Shown here: positions 1 to 10,791 of the stretch, one piece after another
How positions within the stretch are numbered: position 1 is the first letter of the stretch
Layout: each line of letters begins with the position of its first letter
Assembly: GCF_013294005.1 (NCBI RefSeq)
Contig: NZ_JABSNK010000001.1
Coordinates: 372,001-436,000 of the forward strand
Length of the DNA stretch: 64,000 bases
Direction of reading: 5' to 3'
From: Flavobacterium gelidicaeli
GTDB taxonomy: Bacteria; Bacteroidota; Bacteroidia; Flavobacteriales; Flavobacteriaceae
Notes under the pieces: generated by a model
Told to the model about the DNA's origin: nothing
Seen by the model: the letters and a program-made list of their open reading frames with translations, nothing else
Databases searched by the model: none
Program-made: the position numbers and the translations under genes

Positions 1-1983
1 ACATACTTTTAAACACATATTTTTTCTGGTTAGTGTTGTAGGTAGAAGCATCATCGTAATTTTCTGTTGAACCCGAATTTGATAATTTCGAAAACAATAA
101 CTCTCCAAAAGGTTCTTTAGTTGTAAAAATAATTCGACCATTTTGCGAATCAATTGTAACTCCAGATAAAAAGTCAAAAAAACCATCACCACCTGTTTGT
201 GGATCATTATTATAATTTAATTTATCTAAATTAAATACTTTTAATAATGGGGTTTCTTTTACTTTATTCTCAGCTGAAGGATTTGAAGGAAAACTATAAG
301 GGTTACCAGCAATATCATTTGCCTCTTTGATATAATTTAATGGTGAAGGATCACTATAAAGAATATTAAATCTAAAATCCTCTTGTTTAATTTGATAGGC
401 ACCTGGAATTTGATAAATATTTTTCATCATTAAGTTCCAAACTGGATTCTTAACATTTGTTAAGTTACTTTTCAGCATTTTTAGGATCAAACTTTGCGTG
501 ACAATTGCTTGAGAAGAACTTGTTCCCGTCACCACTGTAGCATCAATCCCGTCATTACCAAACTCTCCTACTTGATAAACTTTATCACCCACAGTATATT
601 CGTAAGCTACTGCAAGGATTTCATCGTTATTTAATCTTTGTTGCAAAGAGATGTAACCTAATTGTGCATTATAAGTAAACTCATTAGAGGTTAATTTTCT
701 TGCATTTTCTAATTTCGAATAATCTTGACCTTCATTTACTGTTACATTAAATCCCGAACTTGCCGTAACAATTTCCCTAATATTAGTATTTAACAACCCT
801 GTGCCGTTTGCAATTTGCGCAGGATCATAATCATTATTACTATTGTCAGTAGGTGAATTAAAAGGACTGTTAAAAATCCCAGTAGATGGGTCTATAACTA
901 CAACTTCATTATCTGCTAAACCAGTTAACTGACTTTCTCCTAAATCCTGTAATGCAATAACATTACGCAAATTATTAGAGTTAGTGCTAACTCTGGTTTG
1001 TTTATTTGTCACCCAAACTTCAATTCTAGTAATTTGTACTCTACTATCTATAAATGGATAATTTTTAAGCGACTCGTCATACTTGTTTCTGAAATATTGT
1101 GATAAGAAAAAGTGTCTATCATTATCATAATCCAAAGCGAAAATATCATAATTCTGAACCGTTCCACCACCTTCAGCAACTAAACTTTTTGTTTGTGATT
1201 TCTGTTCAGAGTACACTCCCGTAACTGTAGTTTTACCAAATTGTAATTGTGCTTTTACACCAAACAAACTTTGTGCACCTCTTATTAATGAACTATTCAA
1301 AGGCATACTAACATTACCTACTTCAATCTTTTGAATGATATCGTCTTCGGTTGGTGTATATTCTAATTTAATTAAATTTTGAAATGCAAATGTAGATTGG
1401 GTATCGTAATTAGCATTTACATTCAAACGCGTCCCAACTTTCCCTGTTAAGCTCATGCTAATTCTTTGATCAAAATCAAACGCTAAATTAGAACGGTTAC
1501 GTGGGGAAAATGCAGGATTATCTTGTTTTGTAAAACGAGCACCTAAATCCATCTCTACAGACCCTGTAGGCTTTACATCAATAGTATTACTACCAAAAAT
1601 AGATTCAAAAAGTCCGGAATTAATATAATATTTAGGTAATAAATCTTTTTTTGCTTCCTCACTACCTTCTTTCTTTCCTTCAATAGCGTCTGCTTTTTTC
1701 TTAAAATAATTACGCATAGACTCTTTCAAGACTAACCTTTCATATTCTTTAGGCGTCAACACTATAGGGTAATTAATAGAAAAACCGTCTACTGAATTAG
1801 TATAAATATACCTATCAGTAACGGGATCATAAGTGTAAGCAGCAACAATGCTCTGGGGATCTTTTATTTGGATTTTACCTTTAGAATAACCCGTTTTGGT
1901 TGTATCTTGAGCTTCATCTTTAACTTGGGATTTAGCTATGAAACTACTAAATAAAACCAACAAAAAAATACAAATTTTTTGCA
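1..1983 (-). CDS. sprA: SprA, gliding motility / type IX secretion outer-membrane protein (N-terminal part, cut by window)
   Basis: The reading frame is open from an ATG at 1983 to base 1, giving 661 residues of a longer protein; full-length SprA is over 2,000 residues. It begins with a signal peptide (MQKICIFLLVLFSSFIAKSQ). The mature part is rich in short beta-strand-like stretches and conserved blocks such as FDFDQRISMSLTGKVGTRLN and SLFGVKAQLQFGKTTVTGV. SprA family members are giant outer-membrane barrels that form the type IX secretion translocon and are needed for gliding. The gene lies 25 bp after ruvA in the same direction, as I recall for Flavobacterium johnsoniae. Identity rests on sequence recognition plus this gene order. 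Confidence 0.87.
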
Positions 1984-2008
1984 TATAAATATTCGTTTTG
2001 CAAACCTC

Positions 2009-2590
2009 TTACAAGGCTTTTAATGCTTTTTTAATAATTGACTCAACAGAAGCTTCCGGATCTTCTTTGACAATTCTTTCAATAATTTTTTCAGAAGCTT
2101 TGCGAACAAAACCTAAAACCTCTAGTGCTGATAACGCTTCATCTCTATTTGTATTGCTTTGAGACATAGAAACTTCATCTAAATCATACAGCTTTAACAT
2201 TTTTTCTTTTAAATCTAGAATCACTCTTTGCGCTGTTTTACTTCCAATGCCTTTTATGGACTGAATTGTAACCACATCTGAAGAACCTATTGCATTTATA
2301 ATTTGTTTTGGTTCTAAAGATGAAAGCATTGTTCTAGCGATACTCGCGCCAATCCCTGAAACTGATAAAAGCATTTTAAAAATCTCTCTTTCTGATTTTT
2401 CTACAAAACCAAACAAAGTATGCGCATCTTCCTTAATTTGAAGATGTGTAAAAAGTTTTATAAAATCAGTTGTAGGGAGTAAAGAGTACGTATGCAATGA
2501 AATATTCACCTCATAACCCACACCTCCACAATCAATTACTACTTGAGTTGGTGTTTTTTCTACTAATTTACCTTGCAAATGTCCAATCAT
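2009..2590 (-). CDS. ruvA: Holliday junction branch migration protein RuvA
   Basis: The 193-residue product starts MIGHLQGKLVEKTPTQVVID, the usual RuvA N-terminus. The frame is open 42 codons further upstream, but that part is K/N-rich and unlike RuvA, so the ATG at 2590 is preferred. It has the N-terminal OB fold, two helix-hairpin-helix segments (LLSVSGIGASIAR and IQSIKGIGSKTAQ) and the C-terminal domain that contacts RuvB (DEALSALEVLGF). RuvA tetramers bind four-way junctions and recruit RuvB for branch migration. The gene lies between maeB and sprA on the same strand; ruvB is about 4 kb away. Confidence 0.96.
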   Translation of the reverse strand: MIGHLQGKLVEKTPTQVVIDCGGVGYEVNISLHTYSLLPTTDFIKLFTHLQIKEDAHTLFGFVEKSEREIFKMLLSVSGIGASIARTMLSSLEPKQIINAIGSSDVVTIQSIKGIGSKTAQRVILDLKEKMLKLYDLDEVSMSQSNTNRDEALSALEVLGFVRKASEKIIERIVKEDPEASVESIIKKALKAL

Positions 2591-2666
2591 AATCTTCTTA
2601 AATTTAAACCAAAAAAAATTGCTTACCACAATTAAAAAACCGTAGTAAGCAATATAGTATTTTATT

Positions 2667-4952
2667 TTATTTAATCGGTTTTTTCTTTTGTTTTTCTTGA
2701 GCATCAATAACAGCAATTGCCGTCATATTTACCATTTCCTCTACACTTGCTCCTAATTGAAGAATATGAATAGGCTTACTCATACCTAACATAATAGGCC
2801 CAATAGAATCTACTTTATTCAACTCTTTCAACAATTTATAAGTAATATTTGCTGAGTCAAGATTAGGAAAAATTAACGTATTTACTTTCTTTCCTGCAAG
2901 CTTAGAAAACGGGAATTTTTCTTTTAGCATTTCTTGATTTAGAGCAAAATCAGCTTGTACCTCTCCATCAATTATTAAATCTGGGTGGTGCTCATGCAAA
3001 TAAGCAACTGCTTGCCTTACTTTTGTTGCATCTGGATCTTGTGATGAACCAAAATTAGAGAATGAAACCATTGCCATTACAGGCTCAACACCAAACATTC
3101 TAGCTGTCTTGGCAGTCATAATCGCAATTTTAGCTAAATCATCTGCCGAAGGATCGATGTTAATAGCGGTATCTGACAAAAACATTGGCCCACGAGCCGT
3201 CATCATCATATTTGTTGTTGCAATAATAGATGCTCCAGGCGCTTTATCTACCAATTGCAACATTGGTTTAACCACCGAAGAATAGCTTCTAGAGTGTCCA
3301 GTTACTAAACCGTCAGCATCCCCTTCATTCACCATCATGGCAGCAAAATAGTTTCTTTCGCGCATTAATTTTTGAGCATCATACAATGAAATCCCTTTCC
3401 TTTTTCTTGATTCCCAATACCTATTTGCAAATTTATTTCGTCTTGCATCTTCTTCTTTTATTTTAGGGTCAATAATTTCAAGATCAGCAAAGAAACCTAG
3501 TTCCTGTTTTAATTCTAAAATTATCTCTTTATTCCCTAATAAAATTGGATGGCAAATCCCTTCTTCTAAAGCAATTTGAGCTGCTTTTAAAACGTCTAAA
3601 TGGTCTGCTTCCGCAAAAACAATTCGTTTCGGGTTTATTTTAGCTCTGTTGGTAATCAAACGAACCATTTTATTATCGTTTCCTAAACGATCTAAAAGTT
3701 CCTCTTCATATTTACCCCAGTCTGTTATCGGGTTTAAAGCCACTCCTGATTCCATTGCAGCTCTTGCTACAGCAGGCGCAACAATACTAATCAATCTAGG
3801 ATCAAAAGGTTTAGGAATAATATACTCTCTACCAAAGTTTAATTTAACCTCTCCATATGCAATATTAACTTGCTCCGGAACAGATTCTTTTGCCAATGAA
3901 GCCAGCGCCTTAACAGCAGCCATCTTCATAGCTTCATTAATTTTAGTTGCTCTAACATCTAGTGCGCCTCTAAAAATATAAGGAAAACCAAGCACGTTAT
4001 TCACTTGGTTAGGATAATCAGATCTTCCAGTAGCCATTATTAAGTCAGATCTTGTACCTATAGCTAGGTTATAATCAATCTCAGGATCAGGGTTTGCCAT
4101 AGCAAAAACAATAGGATCATTTGCCATTCCTAACAACATTTCAGGAGTAAGAATATTTCCAGCTGAGACACCTAAAAACACATCGGCTCCTTTAAGAGCT
4201 TCTCCTAATTTTATCCCAGGTTTAGCTTTAGAATATTTTCTTTGCAAGGCTGACAAATCAGTTCTTTCACTAGAAAGGACACCATCTTTATCAAACATGA
4301 TAATATTTTCTGGGTTTATACCCAATAAAACATATAAATTAGCACAAGCCAAAGCTGCCGATCCTGCACCTGAAACAACAATTTTAGCTGTTTCAATATG
4401 TTTTCCCGCAAGCTCAAGTGCATTTAAAAGTGCTGCTGACGAGATAATTGCCGTACCGTGTTGATCATCATGCATCACCGGGATGTTCAATTCTTCAACC
4501 AATCTACGTTCAATTTCAAAAGATTCTGGAGCTTTTATATCTTCTAAATTTATTCCTCCAAAAGTAGGAGCAATATTTTTAACCGTTTGAATGAACTCTT
4601 CAATATCTTTAGTACCAATTTCGATATCAAAAACATCAATGTCAGCAAAAATTTTGAATAACAATCCTTTTCCTTCCATTACTGGTTTTGAAGCTTCAGG
4701 TCCTATATCACCAAGTCCTAAAACTGCAGTACCATTTGTAATAACTGCTACTAAATTTCCTTTTGCTGTATACTTATAAACGTTATTTACATCTTTTGCG
4801 ATTTCTAAACAAGGTTCAGCAACACCTGGCGAATAAGCCAATGATAAATCTCTTTGGGTTGCGTATTTTTTAGTAGGGACTACTTGAATCTTACCTGGAG
4901 TGGGTTTAGCATGATATAATAATGCTTCTCTTCTTTTACTATCTTTATTCAT
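2667..4952 (-). CDS. maeB: NADP-dependent malic enzyme with C-terminal phosphotransacetylase-like domain
   Basis: The 761-residue product has the two-part MaeB architecture. Residues 1 to about 420 are malic enzyme: [19 protein letters not shown], the metal/substrate segment [12 protein letters not shown], and the nucleotide-binding segment [15 protein letters not shown]. Residues from about 430 resemble phosphotransacetylase ([36 protein letters not shown]). It oxidatively decarboxylates malate to pyruvate, linking the TCA cycle to NADPH and gluconeogenic precursors. In known MaeB proteins the C-terminal domain is regulatory rather than catalytic. It is full length and lies 76 bp upstream of ruvA. 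Confidence 0.94.
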   Translation of the reverse strand: MNKDSKRREALLYHAKPTPGKIQVVPTKKYATQRDLSLAYSPGVAEPCLEIAKDVNNVYKYTAKGNLVAVITNGTAVLGLGDIGPEASKPVMEGKGLLFKIFADIDVFDIEIGTKDIEEFIQTVKNIAPTFGGINLEDIKAPESFEIERRLVEELNIPVMHDDQHGTAIISSAALLNALELAGKHIETAKIVVSGAGSAALACANLYVLLGINPENIIMFDKDGVLSSERTDLSALQRKYSKAKPGIKLGEALKGADVFLGVSAGNILTPEMLLGMANDPIVFAMANPDPEIDYNLAIGTRSDLIMATGRSDYPNQVNNVLGFPYIFRGALDVRATKINEAMKMAAVKALASLAKESVPEQVNIAYGEVKLNFGREYIIPKPFDPRLISIVAPAVARAAMESGVALNPITDWGKYEEELLDRLGNDNKMVRLITNRAKINPKRIVFAEADHLDVLKAAQIALEEGICHPILLGNKEIILELKQELGFFADLEIIDPKIKEEDARRNKFANRYWESRKRKGISLYDAQKLMRERNYFAAMMVNEGDADGLVTGHSRSYSSVVKPMLQLVDKAPGASIIATTNMMMTARGPMFLSDTAINIDPSADDLAKIAIMTAKTARMFGVEPVMAMVSFSNFGSSQDPDATKVRQAVAYLHEHHPDLIIDGEVQADFALNQEMLKEKFPFSKLAGKKVNTLIFPNLDSANITYKLLKELNKVDSIGPIMLGMSKPIHILQLGASVEEMVNMTAIAVIDAQEKQKKKPIK

Positions 4953-5102
4953 CTTAATTTAGATTTTTATCTAGCGTACAAAGATAGAAGACTTGGGTTA
5001 AAAAGTAAGGTTTAATCACATTGTTTTCTTAAAAGGCTCTTATTTAGAACCTAAAAAAGCTACTATAATAGTGGGTTGACAATTAATAGTATGATTCAAA
5101 AC

Positions 5103-5537
5103 TTAAGAACTGCTGCCACTGATGTAGGAATCTAAATGCTGAATGGTTTCTTTTTGCACTTCGATAATCGATTTTACAACATCTCCTATAGAAATTACAC
5201 CTAAAACAGCACCGTTTTCTACTACTGGAAGGTGTCGAATACGTTTTGTACTCATAAGCTCCATGCAATAATCAAGATCATCAGTTAATTTTACAGTAAT
5301 TAGATTACGCTCCATAATTTCATGTACAAAAGTATCTTTAGAAGCTTTGTTTTTCAATACTATTTTTCTTGCATAATCTCTTTCAGATAAAATACCTTTG
5401 AGTAAATTATCTTCAATAACTAACACTGCACCTACATTTTTCTCCCCCAAAACTTTCAGCGCATCATACACTGTAATAGTTGAAATTATAGAATGTACGT
5501 CATTTCCTTTGATGCTTAATATTTGATTCACAGTCAT
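5103..5537 (-). CDS. CBS-domain protein (tandem CBS pair)
   Basis: A 144-residue protein from the ATG at 5537; a TTG two codons upstream is a less likely start. It consists almost entirely of two CBS motifs: residues about 5-65 (VYDALKVLGEKNVGAVLVIE, GILSERDYARKI) and about 70-130 (LDYCMELMSTKRIRHLPVVE, GVISIGDVVKSIIE). Stand-alone tandem CBS proteins bind adenine nucleotides and regulate partner enzymes, but the partner cannot be told from this context. The C-terminus ends with a short Ser-rich tail. It appears monocistronic, between maeB and queG. Confidence 0.9.
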   Translation of the reverse strand: MTVNQILSIKGNDVHSIISTITVYDALKVLGEKNVGAVLVIEDNLLKGILSERDYARKIVLKNKASKDTFVHEIMERNLITVKLTDDLDYCMELMSTKRIRHLPVVENGAVLGVISIGDVVKSIIEVQKETIQHLDSYISGSSS

Positions 5538-5650
5538 ATCCAAAAATTTAAGTTGACTATAAAGTTAAAAATATTTTTAATAAAAAGAAGTGTTTTTCAA
5601 TAATTTTAAAATTTAACTGTTTAAAAATCAACACATAAAAGCGAGAAATA

Positions 5651-6577
5651 TTATTTCAGGAAATCAATATTACGCATCAAACCCTTGAATTTAGTTCTTT
5701 TTATAGGGGAGTCTTTAAAAACAACTCTAAAAGTTTCTTCGGTGATTTCCTCCCAGTCTTTTTTAGACATAGACAACAACTCCGGATTAGGATTAAATAA
5801 AGGTTCGTTGTGCGATTTAGAAAAACGATTCCAAGGACAAACATCCTGACATACATCACAACCAAAAGCCCAGTCATCAAACTTTCCTTTCATTTCAAAA
5901 GGAATATTTTCCTTAAGCTCAATGGTATAATAAGAAATACACTTACTTCCATCAACCACATACGGTTCTGCAATTGCTTGTGTGGGACAAGCATCTATGC
6001 AAGCGGTACAACTACCACAATGATCCGTGGTAGCGTTATCATAATCTAAGTTTAAGTCTAAAATTAATTCGGCTATAAAATAAAAAGAGCCTACTTTTTG
6101 AGTAATTAAATTGCTATTCTTTCCTATCCACCCCAATCCACTTTTAGCAGCCCATGCTTTGTCTAAAACAGGAGCCGAATCAACAAAAGCGCGACCAGAA
6201 ACGTCTCCAATGTTTTCTTGAATAGAAAATAAAAGTTCTTTTAGTTTTTCTTTGATTACAAAGTGGTAATCTTTACCGTAGGCGTATTTTGAAATTTTAT
6301 AGGAATCCGAACTTTGCAAATCAGCTGGGTAATAATTCAGCAATAGAGACACCACGCTTTTAGCATCATCAACTAACAGGGTAGGATCTAATCGTTTGTC
6401 AAAATGGTTTTCCATGTAAGACATTTGACCGTTATGATTGTTATTCAACCAATTTTCTAATCTAGGCGCTTCTTCTTCTAGGAAACCAGCATTCGATATA
6501 CCACAAGAAAGAAATCCGAGACGTTTTGCTTCGGATTTGATTAATTGTGAATATGTTGTGGCTGACGAATTTCGCAT
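5651..6577 (-). CDS. queG: Epoxyqueuosine reductase QueG
   Basis: A cobalamin-dependent Fe-S enzyme that reduces epoxyqueuosine to queuosine in the tRNA wobble position. Two [4Fe-4S] motifs are visible: [16 protein letters not shown] (about residue 185) and [13 protein letters not shown] (about residue 240). The N-terminal half carries the conserved [14 protein letters not shown] and [15 protein letters not shown]. The preferred start is the ATG at 6577 ([14 protein letters not shown]). An ATG at 6616 is also open, but the extra 13 residues are read from a dispersed repeat element lying between queG and ruvB. Length is typical (308 residues). Confidence 0.94.
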   Translation of the reverse strand: MRNSSATTYSQLIKSEAKRLGFLSCGISNAGFLEEEAPRLENWLNNNHNGQMSYMENHFDKRLDPTLLVDDAKSVVSLLLNYYPADLQSSDSYKISKYAYGKDYHFVIKEKLKELLFSIQENIGDVSGRAFVDSAPVLDKAWAAKSGLGWIGKNSNLITQKVGSFYFIAELILDLNLDYDNATTDHCGSCTACIDACPTQAIAEPYVVDGSKCISYYTIELKENIPFEMKGKFDDWAFGCDVCQDVCPWNRFSKSHNEPLFNPNPELLSMSKKDWEEITEETFRVVFKDSPIKRTKFKGLMRNIDFLK

Positions 6578-6595
6578 CGTTAGTTTGTCAGTTTT

Positions 6596-6683
6596 TAGCC
6601 CTGATGGGAACGGCATCCTTTTATGCTTACCCTTTTTTGGGGAAGTATAAAAGATATAGTGTACAGCAGGAAATAGCTCCTAA
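6596..6683 (-). repeat. Dispersed flavobacterial intergenic element, copy 1
   Basis: On the minus strand the element starts directly after the ruvB stop codon (6684-6686). It reads GGAGCTATTTCCTGCTGTAC near the stop, continues through a variable middle, and ends near CCGTTCCCATCAGGGCTA. The copy at about 53,190-53,400 shares both ends and again abuts a stop codon (aat). I recognise this type of element as widespread in Flavobacterium intergenic regions. Its function is unknown to me, and the outer border is approximate. Confidence 0.6.
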
Positions 6684-7706
6684 TTAAAATAATCCGCCTT
6701 GAATATTTGCTTTTATCTTTCCGAGGTGACGATAAGCTTTATCAGTGACTTCTCTACCTCTTGGGGTTCTCATAAGGAAACCTTCTTGAATTAAGAAAGG
6801 TTCATAAACCTCTTCGATTGTTTCGCTACTTTCAGAAACTGCAGTCGCTAAAGTAGTCAAGCCCACAGGGCCTCCTTTGAATTTATCTATAATTGTATTC
6901 AGGATTTTATTGTCCATTTCATCTAAACCATGCGCATCAACATTAAGCGCTTTTAATGCATATCTTGCGATTTCAATATCGATGGTCCCGTTTCCTTTTA
7001 TTTGAGCAAAATCACGCACACGACGTAATAAAGCATTAGCAATACGCGGAGTTCCTCGACTTCTACCAGCTATTTCTACTGCTGCTTCCATAGAAATGGG
7101 CATTTTAAAAATACTTGCGCTTCGCTCTACGATAGACGTTAATAACTCGGTGGTATAATATTGTAAACGAGATGCGATTCCAAAACGCGCCCTCATAGGA
7201 GCCGTTAATAAACCTGAACGCGTTGTTGCTCCAATTAATGTAAATGGATTTAAATTTATTTGTACCGTACGTGCATTAGGACCTGATTCTATCATGATAT
7301 CGATTTTAAAATCTTCCATGGCAGAGTACAAATACTCTTCTACAATAGGGCTTAGTCTATGAATTTCATCAATAAACAAAACATCTCTTTCTTCAAGATT
7401 TGTCAAAAGTCCAGCTAAATCGCCAGGCTTATCTAAAACGGGACCCGAAGTTATCTTAATTCCTACATTTAATTCGTTAGCAAGAATATTAGCTAAAGTA
7501 GTCTTACCTAAACCTGGAGGACCATGAAAAAGGGTATGATCAAGCGCTTCATTTCTTTGATTTGCTGCGGCTACAAAAACTTTTAGATTTTCTAATATCT
7601 GATCTTGACCCGCAAAATCATCAAATGATAAGGGTCTTAGTTTTTTTTCAAGATCTAATTCTTCCGAATTGTACCCGTTTGTTGTAGGGTCTAAATTTTC
7701 ATTCAT
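6684..7706 (-). CDS. ruvB: Holliday junction branch migration DNA helicase RuvB
   Basis: A 340-residue AAA+ ATPase motor that works with RuvA. It shows Walker [15 protein letters not shown] (about residue 65), Walker [12 protein letters not shown], sensor 1 IGATTRSG, arginine finger region APMRARFG, and the C-terminal winged helix ([14 protein letters not shown] ... [17 protein letters not shown]). Length and start match the family. A dispersed repeat begins right after its stop codon. A strong terminator lies upstream, separating it from the cox operon. Confidence 0.97.
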   Translation of the reverse strand: MNENLDPTTNGYNSEELDLEKKLRPLSFDDFAGQDQILENLKVFVAAANQRNEALDHTLFHGPPGLGKTTLANILANELNVGIKITSGPVLDKPGDLAGLLTNLEERDVLFIDEIHRLSPIVEEYLYSAMEDFKIDIMIESGPNARTVQINLNPFTLIGATTRSGLLTAPMRARFGIASRLQYYTTELLTSIVERSASIFKMPISMEAAVEIAGRSRGTPRIANALLRRVRDFAQIKGNGTIDIEIARYALKALNVDAHGLDEMDNKILNTIIDKFKGGPVGLTTLATAVSESSETIEEVYEPFLIQEGFLMRTPRGREVTDKAYRHLGKIKANIQGGLF

Positions 7707-7738
7707 ATAACAAAGATACTATAAAGTTGTGTGCAAAT

Positions 7739-7772
7739 AAAAATGCCTCTCTAAAATAGAGAGGCATTTTTA
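7739..7772 (-). terminator. Intrinsic terminator of the act-cox operon
   Basis: Near-perfect inverted repeat (AATGCCTCTCTA / TAGAGAGGCATT) with a 2-4 nt loop and A/T runs on both sides. It lies 15 bp downstream of the ctaD stop codon, so it probably ends the long respiratory operon. Confidence 0.88.
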
Positions 7773-7786
7773 AATATATTTAAAAT

Positions 7787-9583
7787 CTAGTGGTGCAATA
7801 CTTCTTCACCAGGTTTCATTGGCACAGTTTGAGGAACAAAGTCTTCTTCATGTGCTGGATTACTGTAGTCATAAGGCCATCTGTGCACTTCTGGAATTTC
7901 TCCTGGCCAGTTACCATGAATATGTTCTACTGGAGTAGTCCACTCTAATGTATTTGATCTCCATGGATTTTGAACTGCTTTTTTACCGTAAAAAATACTG
8001 CTAAAGAAGTTGTACAAGAAAACCAGTTGGAACGCCCCACCAATTAAAGCAAATGTTGTAATTAATACATTTACATTTTGCAAATCATCAAATAATGGAA
8101 AGTTTGTATTTGTATAATAACGTCTTGGTAAACCAGCTAATCCAATAAAGTGCATTGGGAAGAAAACTCCATAAGCACATACTGCAGTTACCCAAAAGTG
8201 AACATAACCTAAGTTTTTATTCAACATTCTTCCAAACATTTTTGGGAACCAGTGGTAAATACCAGCAAACATTCCGTAAAGAGCAGATATACCCATTACT
8301 AAGTGGAAGTGAGCAACTACGAAATACGTATCGTGAACGTTAATATCTAGTGTACTATCTCCAAGAATAATTCCTGTTAAACCTCCAGTGATGAAAGTAG
8401 AAACTAAACCTATTGAAAACAACATAGCAGGATTTAACTGTAGGTTACCTTTCCATAATGTTGTGATATAATTAAATGCTTTTACTGCAGAAGGAATTGC
8501 AATTAATAATGTTGTGAATGTAAAAACAGAACCTAAAAATGGATTCATACCTGATACAAACATATGGTGACCCCAAACAATTGTAGATAAGAATGCAATT
8601 GCAAGAATTGACATAATCATCGCTCTGTAACCAAAAATTGGTTTACGAGAGTTTGTTGCGATAACTTCAGATGTTATACCTAATGCAGGTAATAATACAA
8701 TATAAACTTCAGGATGTCCTAAGAACCAAAATAAGTGTTCAAACAAAACTGGAGAACCACCTTGGTAATGTAAAACTTCACCAGCAATATAGATATCAGA
8801 AAGGAAAAATGATGTTCCAAAACTTCTATCAAATATCAACAATAAAGCTGCAGATAATAAAACTGGAAAAGAAACAACACCAATAATCGCAGTAACGAAG
8901 AAAGCCCAAATTGTAAGAGGCAATCTTGTCATAGACATTCCTTTTGTTCTTAAGTTAATAACAGTAACAATATAATTTAATGATCCCATTAAAGAAGATG
9001 CAATAAAAATAGCTAATGAAACTAACCATAAAGTCATTCCTAATCCAGAACCAGAAATAGCTTGTGGTAATGCACTTAAAGGAGGATATATTGTCCAACC
9101 TGAATTTGCAGGTCCTGATTCAACGAACAAGGATGCAACCATGATTACACTTGATAAAAAGAATAACCAATAAGAAATCATGTTCATAAAACCAGATGCC
9201 ATATCGCGTGCACCAATTTGAAGTGGAATAAGTAAGTTACTAAAAGTACCACTTAAACCGGCTGTTAACACAAAGAATACCATTATAGTACCATGTATTG
9301 TTACTAAAGATAAATAAATATCATTAGCCATAACTCCGTTAGGAGCCCATTTATCACCAAGTAAAATATTGAATATTTTAAAAGATTCCTCAGGCCATGC
9401 CAATTGCATTCTAAAAAGCATAGACATACCAACACCAATGATTCCCATAATAATACCTGTAATAAGGTACTGTTTTGCAATCATCTTATGATCAATACTA
9501 AAGATATACTTAGTAATGAACGTTTCTTTATGATGGTGTTCGTGTTCGTGATCGTGTCCGTGATCGTGAGCTTCTGCTGACAT
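7787..9583 (-). CDS. ctaD: Cytochrome c oxidase subunit I (aa3-type)
   Basis: The 598-residue membrane catalytic subunit of the terminal oxidase, carrying haem a and the haem a3-CuB centre. Visible hallmarks are the CuB/Tyr segment HPEVYIVLLP, the CuB histidines in WGHHMFVSG, and the haem histidines in HDTYFVVAHFHLVMG. At least 12 hydrophobic helices can be read. The N-terminus is unusually His-rich (HDHGHDHEHEHHHKE). It lies 28 bp after coxB as the last gene of the act-cox operon. No subunit III or IV gene occurs in the window, so these must be encoded elsewhere if present. Confidence 0.96.
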   Translation of the reverse strand: MSAEAHDHGHDHEHEHHHKETFITKYIFSIDHKMIAKQYLITGIIMGIIGVGMSMLFRMQLAWPEESFKIFNILLGDKWAPNGVMANDIYLSLVTIHGTIMVFFVLTAGLSGTFSNLLIPLQIGARDMASGFMNMISYWLFFLSSVIMVASLFVESGPANSGWTIYPPLSALPQAISGSGLGMTLWLVSLAIFIASSLMGSLNYIVTVINLRTKGMSMTRLPLTIWAFFVTAIIGVVSFPVLLSAALLLIFDRSFGTSFFLSDIYIAGEVLHYQGGSPVLFEHLFWFLGHPEVYIVLLPALGITSEVIATNSRKPIFGYRAMIMSILAIAFLSTIVWGHHMFVSGMNPFLGSVFTFTTLLIAIPSAVKAFNYITTLWKGNLQLNPAMLFSIGLVSTFITGGLTGIILGDSTLDINVHDTYFVVAHFHLVMGISALYGMFAGIYHWFPKMFGRMLNKNLGYVHFWVTAVCAYGVFFPMHFIGLAGLPRRYYTNTNFPLFDDLQNVNVLITTFALIGGAFQLVFLYNFFSSIFYGKKAVQNPWRSNTLEWTTPVEHIHGNWPGEIPEVHRWPYDYSNPAHEEDFVPQTVPMKPGEEVLHH

Positions 9584-9611
9584 ATATGTATACTTTAAAT
9601 TTTCTTAATAA

Positions 9612-10772
9612 TTATTTTTTTGCTATTACAGAAACAGCAATCGTATCTTTTATTTTCACAGAATCATTAGTTGCAACTACTGCTGCTATTGCAGGAGCTG
9701 GAGTATTAGATTCTTTAACTTGTTGAACTAAGATAGCTTGTTCAGCAACCCATTTTTTATAATCCTCTGGTGTATCAACAATAATCTTCATTTGCATGTT
9801 GTAATGAGAAGCCCCACATATTTTATTACAAAGAAGTAAATAATCAAAAGTATAAGGGTCTAAAGCAGTTCCACCTTTAGCAACTAAATCAATACTTTTC
9901 TTAGCTCTTAATTCATTAATGTGTGCTACTTTTTCAACCATATATGGCAACTCTCTATATTCAGAAGTTGTATAAGTAGGTTCAAAAGCAAATTCAGTAA
10001 CCATTCCAGGAACACAGTTCATTTGAGCTCTAAAGTAAGGCATGTAAGCTGAATGCAAAACATCTTGAGATCTCATTTTGAAATGTATCTTTTTTCCTTT
10101 AGGTATGTGTAACTCAGAAACAACAATATCATCTTGAGCATAAGGATCAGATAAATCTACACCTAAAGTATTGATACCTTCAATGTACCTAACATTTGCT
10201 TTACCTAAAACATTGTCTTCGCCAGCATATCTTGCAGTCCATTTAAATTGTTGAGCATACAACTCAACAACAATTGTATCATCTTCTTCATCGATGAACA
10301 TAATATTTGTCCAAGCATAAAGACCGTACAATATAAGACCCGCTAATACTACCGCTGGAATAATACTCCAAACAGCTTCTAACTTATTGTTGTCAGCAAA
10401 ATATAAAGCTTTTTGACCCTTTTTACCTCTATATTTAAAAGCAAAATAGTGTAATAAAACTTGTGTTATTGCTTGAACAATAAATAAAAGAACCCAAGAG
10501 ATATTCATTAAACTATCTACAAGTACACCATGTGCAGATGCAGGAGTATGTAAAACTAAACCTCCCCAAGCAAATAGACCATATATTGAGAAAATATAAA
10601 TGAAAGCAAGAAAGCCAAACATTAAATATCCCTGAACATTATTATCATTATCATTCGCTACTTCTGAACTGTCCGAATGAGATCCTACCTGAGTAAGATC
10701 AAATATCTTCGTCAATTGCCATAATGCAACGGCTAATAAAACTAAAACTATAATTACCAACAAACTTGTCAT
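9612..10772 (-). CDS. coxB: Cytochrome c oxidase subunit II (CuA subunit)
   Basis: A 386-residue protein with an N-terminal hydrophobic helix and two more helices (about 45-70 and 85-110), then a periplasmic cupredoxin domain. CuA ligands are present: HSAYMPYFRAQMNC and CNKICGASHYNM. The usual Glu between the two Cys is Lys; since that residue binds through its backbone carbonyl, CuA should still form. There is no fused cytochrome c domain (no CxxCH), so electrons must arrive from a separate haem domain, probably one in ActA or ActE. It lies between actF and ctaD. Confidence 0.94.
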   Translation of the reverse strand: MTSLLVIIVLVLLAVALWQLTKIFDLTQVGSHSDSSEVANDNDNNVQGYLMFGFLAFIYIFSIYGLFAWGGLVLHTPASAHGVLVDSLMNISWVLLFIVQAITQVLLHYFAFKYRGKKGQKALYFADNNKLEAVWSIIPAVVLAGLILYGLYAWTNIMFIDEEDDTIVVELYAQQFKWTARYAGEDNVLGKANVRYIEGINTLGVDLSDPYAQDDIVVSELHIPKGKKIHFKMRSQDVLHSAYMPYFRAQMNCVPGMVTEFAFEPTYTTSEYRELPYMVEKVAHINELRAKKSIDLVAKGGTALDPYTFDYLLLCNKICGASHYNMQMKIIVDTPEDYKKWVAEQAILVQQVKESNTPAPAIAAVVATNDSVKIKDTIAVSVIAKK

Positions 10773-10791
10773 CTGTTTTTTTCTTTAAATA

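Noticed and set aside
9612..10772. CoxB as a defective CuA subunit because Glu is replaced by Lys in CNKIC
   Set aside because: That position binds copper through the backbone carbonyl, and the two Cys, His and Met ligands are present.
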